Of a DNA stretch of 64,000 nucleotides, positions 9,882 through 18,686 are shown one piece after another. The stretch is from JAWKWH01 sp965204295 (GTDB taxonomy: Bacteria; Pseudomonadota; Alphaproteobacteria; Rhizobiales; Rhizobiaceae), in contig OZ241973.1 in the NCBI GenBank assembly GCA_965204295.1, forward strand, positions 62,001 to 126,000, in the 5' to 3' direction. A program made the translations under genes and the position numbers. How positions within the stretch are numbered: the first letter of the stretch is position 1; each line of letters begins with the position of its first letter. The notes under the pieces are model-generated. The model was given only the letters and a program-made list of their open reading frames with translations. It was not told where the DNA came from and searched no databases.

Positions 9882-9895
9882 TTTACACATGTAAA
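9882..9895 (-). promoter_or_regulatory. Predicted LacI-family operator in front of smoE
   Basis: A perfect palindrome of two 6-bp arms around 2 bp, TTTACA-CA-TGTAAA, lies 14-27 nt upstream of the chosen smoE start, within the leader. A near-identical copy lies next to the adjacent regulator gene (11112-11125). Its size and symmetry fit a LacI-type dimer site. A regulator bound here would block transcription of the whole smoEFGK-smoS-mtlK operon. Confidence 0.7.
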
Positions 9896-9995
9896 CAATT
9901 CTCCCAAATCGAGCGTTGAGTCAATCGGAAAATCGCCAATCCGGCGAACTTTGGCGAAACCGATCGAATTCAAGCTAGATGTGGTTCGATTTGCG

Positions 9996-11042
9996 CTAGG
10001 TCGATTCCCGCAACTTCAGAGCCGCAGCCTTCATAAGAAAGACGGGCGCCTTGTGCCGGTCGCCATAAGCTCGTTCAGTCAACAGATTGATCGCCGCCCT
10101 GCCAATGCCCACAATATCCTGCGCGACAGTGGACAAAGCCGGATACATGTACCGGCTAAGCGGGTGATCATCGTGACCCGCAATTCTCAATCGCCCCCGC
10201 GCATTATGCCCCGGTCCGAACAATCCATGACGGTTAGCCGCCCTGATCGCGCCGATGGCAATACGGTCATTGGCGCAAAGCAGGGTCGACTTCGTATACC
10301 GTTGACGGCTGAAATGGCCGTCCATGACATCGTAACCAAAAGCTTCAAAATCCCAGTTCTTCGGAGCGCTGTCGCTTTCAATAATCGCCGGCTTGTGCCC
10401 TAGATCGATCATTGTCTTGACGTATGCCTGTTCACGCTCCTTCGCGTTGGAATACAGGCGCGGCATTCCAAAAAAAACGGGAATATCCCCTGCGCGGCAG
10501 AGATATTCCACCATTGCGGTTATACTTTGCGCGTTGTCGGTCCCTACGAAATCAGTGCCCTCAATCGGCTGTGACGGTCGTGAGTCAGCAAACACAATCG
10601 GGAAGTCCTGACTGGCCGCCGCAAACGCAGCGTTAGAACTGTCCGCGCCCAGCGGCGCGATGATCGCGCCGTCTGCGTTCATGGATCTCAATTTCTCAAC
10701 GGCGCTCACTTCTGTGGCTTCGTCGCCATGTGAGCTCTGGGTGATGATCGTCAAACCTTCGTCGCTTGCCGCCTCATCAATCGCCTCCAGCAGACTGGTG
10801 AAAAAGAGGTCGTTGAAATGCGGGATGATTACGCCCACCAAGCTCGTGGTCTTGCGGTTCTGGCGGGTAGCCAGGAAATTGTACACGTAGTCGACGTTTT
10901 CCAACCGCTCTCTGATCTTCAGGGACGTGGCTGGCCTGACGGATTCAGGATCCTGAAAATAGAGCGACAGCGTTGGACGGGAGATGCCGATTGCCGCGGA
11001 CAGTTCTTTCATCGTGTTAATTTTGGGTTTCCGGATGCCCAC
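9996..11042 (-). CDS. LacI-family transcriptional regulator of the polyol locus
   Basis: 348 aa. An N-terminal LacI helix-turn-helix (MKELSAAIGISRPTLSLYF, then hinge-like YNFLATRQNRKTT) is followed by a periplasmic-binding-protein-like ligand domain (VGVIIPHFNDLFFTSLLEAI, DGAIIAPL, LLCANDRIAIGAI). I prefer the GTG at 11042, preceded by GGGAGA, over the ATG at 11012, because the family normally has about ten residues before the first HTH helix. It is divergent from the kinase and upstream of the importer operon, with a matching palindrome on each side. It probably represses both until a polyol or ketose binds. Confidence 0.88.
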   Translation of the reverse strand: MGIRKPKINTMKELSAAIGISRPTLSLYFQDPESVRPATSLKIRERLENVDYVYNFLATRQNRKTTSLVGVIIPHFNDLFFTSLLEAIDEAASDEGLTIITQSSHGDEATEVSAVEKLRSMNADGAIIAPLGADSSNAAFAAASQDFPIVFADSRPSQPIEGTDFVGTDNAQSITAMVEYLCRAGDIPVFFGMPRLYSNAKEREQAYVKTMIDLGHKPAIIESDSAPKNWDFEAFGYDVMDGHFSRQRYTKSTLLCANDRIAIGAIRAANRHGLFGPGHNARGRLRIAGHDDHPLSRYMYPALSTVAQDIVGIGRAAINLLTERAYGDRHKAPVFLMKAAALKLREST

Positions 11043-11111
11043 GATTTTCTCCCGACCATCTGCGCTCCGAACGCAGGGTCGGAGACATCGGACTGTAGTT
11101 GGAATTGTATT

Positions 11112-11125
11112 TTGACACATGTAAA
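11112..11125 (+). promoter_or_regulatory. Predicted second LacI-family operator
   Basis: TTGACA-CA-TGTAAA differs by one base from the smoE-side palindrome and shares the core ACACATGTAAAC. It lies between the divergent regulator (start 11042) and kinase (start 11165), so one bound dimer could control both. Its TTGACA half could also double as a -35 element for the kinase promoter. Confidence 0.65.
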
Positions 11126-11164
11126 CGTGTTGTCTACACCCTTCGACGATCAAGGGAGACAATA

Positions 11165-12124
11165 ATGTCCAACGCGCCCGTTGTCGCGGCTGCAGGAGAG
11201 ATACTCGTAGAGTTCGTCTCGCACCAGCGGGATTGTGGTCTGGAAAATATCGTGGAGTATTCAGGGCCTTATCCAAGCGGCGCCCCGGCCATCTTTCTTG
11301 ATCAGGCGGCGAGAATGGGCGTGCGAACGGAAATGTTTGGCGGTGTCGGCGACGACGGGTTTGGCAGGTCCGTGCTCGCGCGGTTGAACCGGGACGACGT
11401 CGGAACACGCGGAATCAATGTCTCCAAAGGGCTCTCCACCGGTGTGGCATTCGTTTCATACTACAGCGATGGAAGCAGAGATTTCATATTTCATCTGACA
11501 AATACCGCTACAGACCATTTTGACGCACCTGACGGAATGATCGACCCGGCGAGAACCTGGCTACATGTTTCGGCCGCGTCACTCGGCAATGCTGCGATGC
11601 GCGGAGTGATCATGGCACTTGTTCTCCGGATTGAAGATGCAGGGGGCAGAATTACTTGCGATCCCAATGCGCGCCCGGAATTGATGCGCGACGATGCCAC
11701 AGCCGCCGCACTGTACGATGTCATGGCGCGCAGCTACTGCCTGATGCCCAGCACAAGTGATCTGGATTTCCTGTTTCCTGGCGCCTCTGAAGATGCCGCA
11801 ATAAAACAAATGCTTGCCGCCAAGACTGAAATCGCGGTGCTCAAGCGCGGTGCGCAAGGCGCCTCCATTATCGGCCATGGCCAACGGTTCGATTTTCCGG
11901 GACATGTTGTTGAGGAAATTGATCCGACAGGCGCAGGGGACTGTTTTTGCGGAACATTCGTTTCGCTGCTGGCCCAAGGTGCGGAACTGCGGGATGCGGG
12001 TCGCCAAGCGAACGCGGCCGGCGCAATAGCTGTCACAAGGCGCGGACCGATGGAAGGCAACTCAGATCCCTCCGAGATCGCAAGATTCCTGGTGACTATC
12101 GAAGCCAAGGAACTTTCCGGTTGA
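11165..12124 (+). CDS. PfkB-family sugar kinase (probable tagatose/fructose kinase)
   Basis: 319-aa ribokinase-type kinase. The N-terminal region has YPSGAPAIFLDQAARMG and GGVGDDGFGRSVL. The C-terminal PfkB signature DPTGAGDCFCGTF includes the catalytic Asp and anion hole. The ATG at 11165 follows GGGAGAC. The gene is divergent from the LacI-type regulator and overlaps the GatZ-like gene by 4 nt. By context the substrate is the 2-ketose made by the dehydrogenases (D-tagatose or D-fructose). Coupling to a tagatose-6-phosphate-family protein favours tagatose 6-phosphate as the product. Confidence 0.85.
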   Translation: MSNAPVVAAAGEILVEFVSHQRDCGLENIVEYSGPYPSGAPAIFLDQAARMGVRTEMFGGVGDDGFGRSVLARLNRDDVGTRGINVSKGLSTGVAFVSYYSDGSRDFIFHLTNTATDHFDAPDGMIDPARTWLHVSAASLGNAAMRGVIMALVLRIEDAGGRITCDPNARPELMRDDATAAALYDVMARSYCLMPSTSDLDFLFPGASEDAAIKQMLAAKTEIAVLKRGAQGASIIGHGQRFDFPGHVVEEIDPTGAGDCFCGTFVSLLAQGAELRDAGRQANAAGAIAVTRRGPMEGNSDPSEIARFLVTIEAKELSG

Positions 12125-13383
12125 GTTGCGTCCAAGACCTCATCGCTCGTAACCGCGCGGGCGACCCCGTGGGTCTGCCGTGCTTTTGCACGGCCAACGA
12201 ACATGTGCTTCGCGCTGTATTGTCCCATGCGGCCAAGACGGGCTTTCCGACCGTGATCGAAGCAACGTGCAACCAGGTCAATCAGGACGGCGGTTACACA
12301 GGGATGACACCGCAGGACTTCATGTCCTGGCTGTCGGGCATGGCCGACGAGGCGGCCGTGCCGATGGATCAGTTAATCCTGGGCGGAGATCATCTTGGCC
12401 CCAACCCGTGGAAATCCAAGCCTATCGAACAGGCGATGGACAAGGCGCGGGAGTTGGTAAGGCTTTATGTGGGGGCGGGTTTTACCAAAATCCATCTGGA
12501 TGCCAGCATGGCCTGCGGCGGTGAACCGAACCCCAGTTTCGCACAAGTCGCGAAACGCGCCGCGGACTTGTGCGCGGAGGCCGAAGCCCACGCGCCCAAT
12601 CCGGACAAGCTCATCTACATTATTGGCACGGAGGTTCCGATTCCAGGCGGTGAAACCGATGAACCCGCCGCGCTGGACGTCACCTCGGTCGATCGCTTCA
12701 GCGACACGATCCAGACCCATCGGGATGCATTCGCCGCGCGCGGGCTGGATGCCGCGTGGGGGCGTATCGTTTCCGTTGTGACCCAGCCCGGCGTCGATTT
12801 CGGCCACACCTCCATCTACCCATTCGCGCCGGAAAAGGCGTGCGCCCTGAGCGCGGCAATCATGACCGAAGAAAACCTGACATTCGAGGCGCACTCTACC
12901 GACTACCAGTCAACCAAGGCTCTGGCCGATCTGGTCAAAAACCACTTCTTCTTTCTCAAGGTTGGCCCGGAACTGACCTTTCGCTTTCGTGAAGCCGTCT
13001 GGGCGCTTGCTGGAATCGAAGAGCAGATCCGCACCGAACCCCGATCCGGGTTACGAAAAGTGGTTGCCCAGCGGATGAATGCAAATCCGGGCTATTGGAC
13101 CGACTACTACCACGGCTCAGGTGAACACGTCGAAACCTTGCAAATCTACAGCTACAGTGATCGTATTCGCTACTACTGGGCCGACCCCGAGGTCGCTGCG
13201 GCATTAGACGCAATGTTTTTATCGTTGTCGGACAAAGGGCTCCCCGAAACGCTCATTTCCCAAGCATTCATGGGATTGGAATTCGGTGAAATCCGCACCA
13301 ATGCGCCGTCACTGGTAGAGCAACACATTCTGCGTTGTGTTGGCCGATATTTTCAAGCGGCCGGACATCACCAAGGCCTGTAG
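12121..13383 (+). CDS. GatZ/KbaZ-like protein, probable D-tagatose-6-phosphate 4-epimerase
   Basis: 420-aa TIM-barrel protein of the GatZ/KbaZ family (IIGTEVPIPGG, LGGDHLGPNPW, FEAHSTDYQ, LKVGPELTFRFREA). The start is TTG at 12121, overlapping the kinase stop as TTGA and preceded by AAGGAA; no better start matches the family N-terminus. In E. coli these proteins are called non-catalytic aldolase subunits. In Agrobacterium a homologue acts as D-tagatose-6-phosphate 4-epimerase in galactitol use. No aldolase catalytic subunit or second kinase is visible here, which favours the epimerase reading, giving fructose 6-phosphate. Confidence 0.85.
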   Translation: MSCVQDLIARNRAGDPVGLPCFCTANEHVLRAVLSHAAKTGFPTVIEATCNQVNQDGGYTGMTPQDFMSWLSGMADEAAVPMDQLILGGDHLGPNPWKSKPIEQAMDKARELVRLYVGAGFTKIHLDASMACGGEPNPSFAQVAKRAADLCAEAEAHAPNPDKLIYIIGTEVPIPGGETDEPAALDVTSVDRFSDTIQTHRDAFAARGLDAAWGRIVSVVTQPGVDFGHTSIYPFAPEKACALSAAIMTEENLTFEAHSTDYQSTKALADLVKNHFFFLKVGPELTFRFREAVWALAGIEEQIRTEPRSGLRKVVAQRMNANPGYWTDYYHGSGEHVETLQIYSYSDRIRYYWADPEVAAALDAMFLSLSDKGLPETLISQAFMGLEFGEIRTNAPSLVEQHILRCVGRYFQAAGHHQGL

Positions 13384-13599
13384 TTAGGCGATCGGCGCAA
13401 GTTATCGACTTTTGATCGCTTCGCCGAAAGCCCCGGAATAATCGTTCCAAAGGTATTATCTGATTTCGTATATTGCATGTGGACACGCAGTCCTTGTCGA
13501 AGGACTCCCGTTCGAATTGGCAGCTTTGCGCACCACCCTGTTATTCAAACAATCCGACGATTCGGTCCTGCGGACCGCGCCCCGGCATGACGTTCGACC

Positions 13600-14403
13600 T
13601 CAATGCAGGATCTGGCTCAGGAACAGTTTCGTGCGTTCGTGCCGCGGATTGTCGAAAAACTCGTCCGGCGTGTTCTGCTCGACGATCTGGCCTTCATCCA
13701 TGAAGATGACCCGGTTCGCCACCTGGCGGGCGAAACCCATCTCGTGGGTCACGCAGCACATGGTCATGCCCTCTTCGGCCAGACTCACCATGGTGTCGAG
13801 CACTTCCTTGATCATTTCCGGATCGAGCGCCGAGGTGGGCTCGTCGAACAGCATGATGCGCGGGTTCATGCACAGCGAACGCGCGATCGCCACGCGCTGC
13901 TGCTGACCGCCCGACAACTGGCCCGGAAACTTTTTGGCCTGCTCGGGAATCTTGACCCGTTCGAGGAAGTGCATGGCCGACTTCTCGGCTTCCTTCTTCG
14001 GCGTCTTGCGCACCCAGATCGGGGCGAGCGTGCAGTTCTCCAGAATGGTCAGATGCGGAAACAGATTGAAGTGCTGGAACACCATGCCGACCTCGCGGCG
14101 CACCTCGTCGATCTTTTTAAGATCGTTGGTCAGTTCGATGCCGTCGACGACGACCCTGCCCTGCTGGTGTTCCTCCAGCCGGTTGATGCAGCGGATCATG
14201 GTCGATTTTCCCGACCCGGACGGGCCGGCGATGACGATGCGTTCGCCGCGCATGACCTTCAGATTGATGTCCTTGAGCACATGAAAGCTGCCGTACCATT
14301 TGTGCATGTCGGTGATTTCGACCGCCACGTCGGTTTCCGATACGCGCATTTTCGCGCGATCGACATGGATCTCTCCGGCATCGACGGCGTTTTCGGTGAC
14401 CAT
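13600..14403 (-). CDS. aapP: General L-amino-acid ABC importer ATPase
   Basis: 267-aa polar-amino-acid transporter ATPase. Walker A is GPSGSGKST, the signature LSGGQQQRVAIARSL, Walker B IMLFDEPTSALD, and the H-loop VTHEMGFA. The N-terminal 25 residues are an extension before the ATPase core. GGAGGAAA lies 6 nt before the ATG at 14403. It is the last gene of aapJQMP, 20 nt behind aapM, and powers broad-range L-amino-acid uptake. Confidence 0.95.
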   Translation of the reverse strand: MVTENAVDAGEIHVDRAKMRVSETDVAVEITDMHKWYGSFHVLKDINLKVMRGERIVIAGPSGSGKSTMIRCINRLEEHQQGRVVVDGIELTNDLKKIDEVRREVGMVFQHFNLFPHLTILENCTLAPIWVRKTPKKEAEKSAMHFLERVKIPEQAKKFPGQLSGGQQQRVAIARSLCMNPRIMLFDEPTSALDPEMIKEVLDTMVSLAEEGMTMCCVTHEMGFARQVANRVIFMDEGQIVEQNTPDEFFDNPRHERTKLFLSQILH

Positions 14404-14423
14404 GAGAAATTTCCTCCGTCAGA

Positions 14424-15848
14424 TTATCTGTGGCCGGTATCGAGCCGGTTTTCCATGTAGATCGAATATCGCGACATGCCGAAACAGAAGAACCAGAACA
14501 CGAACGCCGCGAAAATGTAGGCGCTGAGCGACTGTACCGGGGTCGCCCAGGTCGGGTCGGAGAGCGAAGACTTTATCTGGCCGAGGAAGTCGAACAGGCC
14601 GATGATCAGAACCAGCGTGGTGTCCTTGAACAGACCGATAAACGTGTTGACGATACCCGGAATGACCAGCTTCAGCGCTTGCGGCAGGACGATCATGCGC
14701 ATCATCTGCCAATATGTCAGCCCAAGGGCCTGGGCGCCTTCATACTGGCCCTTGGGGATGGCCTGAAGACCGCCCCGCACGACCTCCGCCATATAGGCCG
14801 CCGAGAACAGCGCGACACCGATCAGCGCCCTCAGCAGCTTGTCGAAAGTCACGCCTTCCGGAAGGAACAGCGGCAGCATCACCGACGACATGAACAGAAC
14901 GGTGATCAGCGGTACGCCGCGCCAGAATTCGATGAATACGACAGAAAGAAACTTGACAATCGGCAGGTCGGACCTCCGTCCGAGGGCCAGCGCGATGCCA
15001 AGCGGCAGCGATGCGGCGATGCCGGTCACCGCGATCACCATCGTAACCAGCAAACCGCCCCAGCGTTCGGTTTCCACGTGCTCAAGTCCAAACGGGACCG
15101 CGAACAGCATTACGATGACCGCAATCGCCGCCATGATCGCCAGGGCGACCTTGACGCCGGGCATGGGATCCGTGTCCTGACCGCGCGCGATCACGACGAC
15201 GACGCCTGCCACGACCGCCGTCAGAATCAGGAAATCGATCCAGAAACGCATCATGCCCGGCTCCATGACGAAGTCCGGGATCAGAAAACCGTTCAACTCG
15301 ACATGGCCACCGGTCAGCAGGATAAACGCCGCGACCGGGAAGACCAGGGCGAGAAAGACGATGTTCTCACGCTTGAAGGGCGCCGCGGGGATCAGCATCG
15401 GGATCAATCCGCCGAAGAACAGGATGCCCACGACATTGACCCGCCACAGTTCCGTATCCGGATAGCGGCCATAGATGAACTGTCCGAGATAGGCGCCGAC
15501 ATAGGCCCAACACCCGCCGAACCAGTCATCGGGCCTGATCCCGCCCTGGACGATGGTGGCGCAGACCGCGCGGTCCTCGCCGGAGAATACGCCGTTGAAA
15601 AAGACGAACCTGAGGAACGGCGGAATGACGATCCAGAGAATGTAGAGCGACAGCAGCGTCAAAAGCGCGTTTGTCGGGCTGGACAGCAGATTGCTCCTGA
15701 TCCAGTGAACCGGCCCCTGCGTCGAGACAGGAGGCGGCATCTCCCGAACCATCTCGCTTCGAACGAACCGAACATTGCCCGGCCCGTTGGCGACCGGCGC
15801 TTCGGCCTTGACGCCGGGTACGGGCGATTTGGTGGGTTTCCTCGCCAT
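14424..15848 (-). CDS. aapM: General L-amino-acid ABC importer permease AapM
   Basis: 474-aa HisM-type membrane protein with about eight hydrophobic segments. The inner-membrane coupling segment is EVVRGGLQAIPKGQYEGAQALGL. It is longer than the classic rhizobial AapM because of hydrophobic insertions between about residues 130 and 250. Its start lies 1 nt after the aapQ stop, so the two permease genes are translationally linked. It pairs with AapQ to form the pore. Confidence 0.93.
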   Translation of the reverse strand: MARKPTKSPVPGVKAEAPVANGPGNVRFVRSEMVREMPPPVSTQGPVHWIRSNLLSSPTNALLTLLSLYILWIVIPPFLRFVFFNGVFSGEDRAVCATIVQGGIRPDDWFGGCWAYVGAYLGQFIYGRYPDTELWRVNVVGILFFGGLIPMLIPAAPFKRENIVFLALVFPVAAFILLTGGHVELNGFLIPDFVMEPGMMRFWIDFLILTAVVAGVVVVIARGQDTDPMPGVKVALAIMAAIAVIVMLFAVPFGLEHVETERWGGLLVTMVIAVTGIAASLPLGIALALGRRSDLPIVKFLSVVFIEFWRGVPLITVLFMSSVMLPLFLPEGVTFDKLLRALIGVALFSAAYMAEVVRGGLQAIPKGQYEGAQALGLTYWQMMRMIVLPQALKLVIPGIVNTFIGLFKDTTLVLIIGLFDFLGQIKSSLSDPTWATPVQSLSAYIFAAFVFWFFCFGMSRYSIYMENRLDTGHR

Positions 15849-15849
15849 C

Positions 15850-17052
15850 CTATCGCTCCACCAACGCCATCTTCTGATTGTACCAGTTCATGAACGCCGA
15901 GGTCAGCAGCGACAACGCCAGGTAGGTCAGCATGGTCATCAACAGGATTTCGACGGCCTGACCTGTCTGGTTGAGCGCGGTGCCGGCGAAGACCGAAACC
16001 AGGTCCGGATAGGCGATCGCCACCGCCAGCGACGAGTTCTTGGTCAGATTCAGATACTGGCTCGTCAACGGCGGAATGATGATGCGCATCGCCTGCGGGA
16101 TGATGACAAGGCGCAGCGCCGGGCCGGGCCTCAGCCCCAGGGCGTAGGACGCTTCCGTCTGGCCCTTGTCCACCGCCAGAATGCCCGCACGCACGATCTC
16201 GGCGATGAAGGCGGCGGTGTAGGACGACAACGCCAGCAGCAATCCGATCATCTCCGGATAAACCCGCGCGCCGCCCTTCGGACCGAAATTACCGGAGACG
16301 GGATACTCGAAACCGATCGGCAGACCGCCCGCCAGATAGGCGAGAAACGGCAATCCCAGGATCAGGCCGACCGAGGACCGGAACACAGGAAACTGCAGGC
16401 CGGTCGCCTCTTGTCTCTTGTGCGCCCAGCGCGTCACGCCGATGGCGGCCGCGACACCGATCAGAAACGCCCAGAATATCCACGAGGCGTTGTCGGCGAA
16501 TACCGGTTTTGGCGCATACCAGCCCGAAATGTTCAACTGGCCCAGGAATCCCATGTCGAGGGATTCGCGCCTTGACGGCAGCAGGCGCAGGACAGCGAAA
16601 TACCAGACGAAAATATGCAGCAGAAGGGGAATGTTGCGCATAATTTCAATGTAAACGGCGGCCAGGCGGCTGATGATCCAGTTGTTGGACAGCCGCGCGA
16701 TACCGACGACAAACCCGACAATCGTCGCCAGAACGATGCCGACCACCGCGACCAGCAGCGTGTTGAGCAGACCCACCATGTAAACGCGGCCGTAGGTCGA
16801 TACCGCCTGATCGTAGCCGATCAACGACTGGCTGATCTGGAAACCGGCGTTGCGGCCCAGAAAGCCGAAGCCCGAAGCGATGCCCGCCGCCTTGAGGTTG
16901 GCGAACATGTTCTGGATGCCGGCCCAGGCGAGCCAGACCACCGCCGCCAGCAGCACCACCTGAAACACCAGGCCGCGTATTTTCGGGTCGTTGAGAAACG
17001 CCGCCTTTGGAACTGGCGCATCGAACTTGCCGGTATCGGCCGCCATCTTCAT
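15850..17052 (-). CDS. aapQ: General L-amino-acid ABC importer permease AapQ
   Basis: 400-aa permease with a cytoplasmic N-terminus, multiple hydrophobic helices and the coupling loop EIVRAGILAVDKGQTEASYALGL. The C-terminal part shows the usual SQYLNLTKNSSLAVAIAYPDLV stretch of AapQ/BztB proteins. It follows aapJ after 130 bp that contain a strong hairpin, and is packed against aapM. Role: half of the amino-acid translocation pore. Confidence 0.94.
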   Translation of the reverse strand: MKMAADTGKFDAPVPKAAFLNDPKIRGLVFQVVLLAAVVWLAWAGIQNMFANLKAAGIASGFGFLGRNAGFQISQSLIGYDQAVSTYGRVYMVGLLNTLLVAVVGIVLATIVGFVVGIARLSNNWIISRLAAVYIEIMRNIPLLLHIFVWYFAVLRLLPSRRESLDMGFLGQLNISGWYAPKPVFADNASWIFWAFLIGVAAAIGVTRWAHKRQEATGLQFPVFRSSVGLILGLPFLAYLAGGLPIGFEYPVSGNFGPKGGARVYPEMIGLLLALSSYTAAFIAEIVRAGILAVDKGQTEASYALGLRPGPALRLVIIPQAMRIIIPPLTSQYLNLTKNSSLAVAIAYPDLVSVFAGTALNQTGQAVEILLMTMLTYLALSLLTSAFMNWYNQKMALVER

Positions 17053-17141
17053 CCCCTTCAGGATCGCACTTTCCCGTCGCCCCCCGCGCGGGCCTCCCGC
17101 AGCCCGTCAAACCGTTTCCGGCCTCCGGGAGATCGTTATAC

Positions 17142-17172
17142 TTACCGGCCGGGCGCAAGACCCGGCCGGTAA
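17142..17172 (-). promoter_or_regulatory. Intergenic hairpin between aapJ and aapQ
   Basis: A perfect 12-bp inverted repeat (TTACCGGCCGGG at 17142-17153, CCCGGCCGGTAA at 17161-17172) closes a 7-nt loop. No T-run follows in the direction of transcription. It is better read as a 3'-end stabiliser or partial attenuator that lets the binding protein be made in excess of the permeases than as a full terminator. Confidence 0.7.
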
Positions 17173-17182
17173 ATCTTAACGG

Positions 17183-18202
17183 TCAGCGAACGGGCGGGGC
17201 GTATTGCAGTCCGCCCTTCAACCACAGCGCGTTCAAGCCGCGTGCGATGGCCAGAGGCGTATCCGGTCCGACATTGCGTTCGAACGCCTCGGCATAGTTG
17301 CCCACCGCCTTGATCACATTGTAGGCCCAGTCGTTGCTCAGCCCGATCGCGGCGCCAAACTCGCCTTCGGTTCCCAGAAGACGCTTGATTGCGGGCGCGT
17401 CGCCGTCCTTCATTTCATCGACATTGGCCGAGGTGACGCCGAGTTCTTCGGCGTTCACCATCGCGAAATGCACCCATTTGACGATGTTCAGCCATTGATC
17501 GTCGCCCTGACGGACGGCCGGTCCGAGCGGCTCCCTGGAGATAATCTCCGGCAGAACCTTGTGCGCGCCGGGATCGGTCAGCTTCAGCCGGTTAGCATAA
17601 ATGCCGGACTGGTCGGTCGTATAGACGTCGCAACGACCGGCGTCATAGGCGGCGACAACCTCGTCGGCCTTTTCAAACGCGACGAGTTCGTATTCCATGT
17701 TGTTGGCGCGGAAATAGTCGGCGACGTTCAGTTCCGTCGTCGTGCCGGTGTTGGTGCAGACCGACGCGCCGGAAAGCTCAAGCGCCGAATTGATGCCCAT
17801 CTCCGAGCGCACCATGAAGCCCTGGCCGTCATAATAGTTCACGACCGAGAAATTCAGACCCAGCGTCGTGTCGCGGCCCATGGTCCATGTCGTGTTGCGC
17901 GAAAGAAGATCGACTTCGCCCGATTGCAGCGCCGTAAAACGCTCCTTGGCCGAAAGCGGAGTATATTTCACCGCATTCGCGTCACCGAAGATCGCCGCGC
18001 CGAGCGCCCGGCACAGATCGACATCGAGGCCGCTCCAGTTTCCGTCGGAGTCCGGATTCGAAAAACCCGGCAGACCCTGGCTCACGCCGCACTGCACGGC
18101 GCCTTTCGATTTCACGTCGTCAAGCGTGGCCGCCGACGCGGTGGAGGTGGCGAGTGCAAAGGCAAGACCGCCGAACACTCCCGCAATTTTCCTGATTGTC
18201 AT
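17183..18202 (-). CDS. aapJ: Periplasmic general L-amino-acid-binding protein
   Basis: 339 aa, SBP family 3. The signal peptide MTIRKIAGVFGGLAFALA...ASA is followed by mature TLDDVKSKGAVQCGVSQGLPGF, typical of AapJ/BztA. Family motifs include GLDVDLCRALGAAIFGD and TTDQSGIYANRL. I choose the ATG at 18202 over an in-frame GTG at 18229, because the signal peptide starts there and AAAGG lies upstream. First gene of aapJQMP. Confidence 0.94.
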   Translation of the reverse strand: MTIRKIAGVFGGLAFALATSTASAATLDDVKSKGAVQCGVSQGLPGFSNPDSDGNWSGLDVDLCRALGAAIFGDANAVKYTPLSAKERFTALQSGEVDLLSRNTTWTMGRDTTLGLNFSVVNYYDGQGFMVRSEMGINSALELSGASVCTNTGTTTELNVADYFRANNMEYELVAFEKADEVVAAYDAGRCDVYTTDQSGIYANRLKLTDPGAHKVLPEIISREPLGPAVRQGDDQWLNIVKWVHFAMVNAEELGVTSANVDEMKDGDAPAIKRLLGTEGEFGAAIGLSNDWAYNVIKAVGNYAEAFERNVGPDTPLAIARGLNALWLKGGLQYAPPVR

Positions 18203-18686
18203 AACTGAGTACCAACCTTTTTGTTTCACCGACGCCGGTTGGCGTCGTTCGCGTGCCGGTCACCCGCTCGCGCGGAAACCGCCCACAATGCCTCACACAC
18301 TCGCGTGTGTCTCCCATTCACGGGGTGACAGAAGATTCCATTCTTGCGCGTTGGTCAAGCCATTGAGATCGCAATCTTTGACGCAGGCGCCGGCGCATCG
18401 TTTGTTATTTCATATTTTTCAAATATTTGTGGCTATATATTCATAATAAACATTAGTGTCAAATAGTTGCGAATTGACCGCCGATTTCCGGGCCGGCGAG
18501 ATTGTTCGCCAAAAGATGCGACGCCTGGCGCGCATCCTCGCAAATAAAGAACCGGACAATCCCGTTCGTCCCGCCGGCCCGCCGGCGGCGCACGGCCGGG
18601 TTGCCCGCGGACCGCATCGCGCTGTAGACCCGGCCCGCCATTTTGCATACATGGCGTCAAATTCCAGACAACGGGACCGCCGGAAC
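18203..18686. other. Divergent promoter region of aapJ and metC
   Basis: No gene is recognisable. It contains a small hairpin (ACACAC-TCGC-GTGTGT, 18295-18310) about 95 bp upstream of aapJ. A conspicuous AT-rich stretch (about 18400-18465) contrasts with the GC-rich surroundings and is a likely promoter area. Frames extending upstream of metC show no similarity. Confidence 0.5.

Noticed and set aside
12121..13383. Reading the GatZ-like protein as a tagatose-bisphosphate aldolase.
   Set aside because: The family itself lacks the class II aldolase active site, and no GatY/KbaY subunit lies nearby.
14430..15893. Very long open frames antisense to aapM and similarly antisense to the AI-2E gene, the molybdopterin oxidoreductase, prfC, and across dut and the dehydratase.
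   Set aside because: They mirror GC-rich codons of well-supported genes; their products are low-complexity Arg/His/Asp/Gln-rich and match no family.
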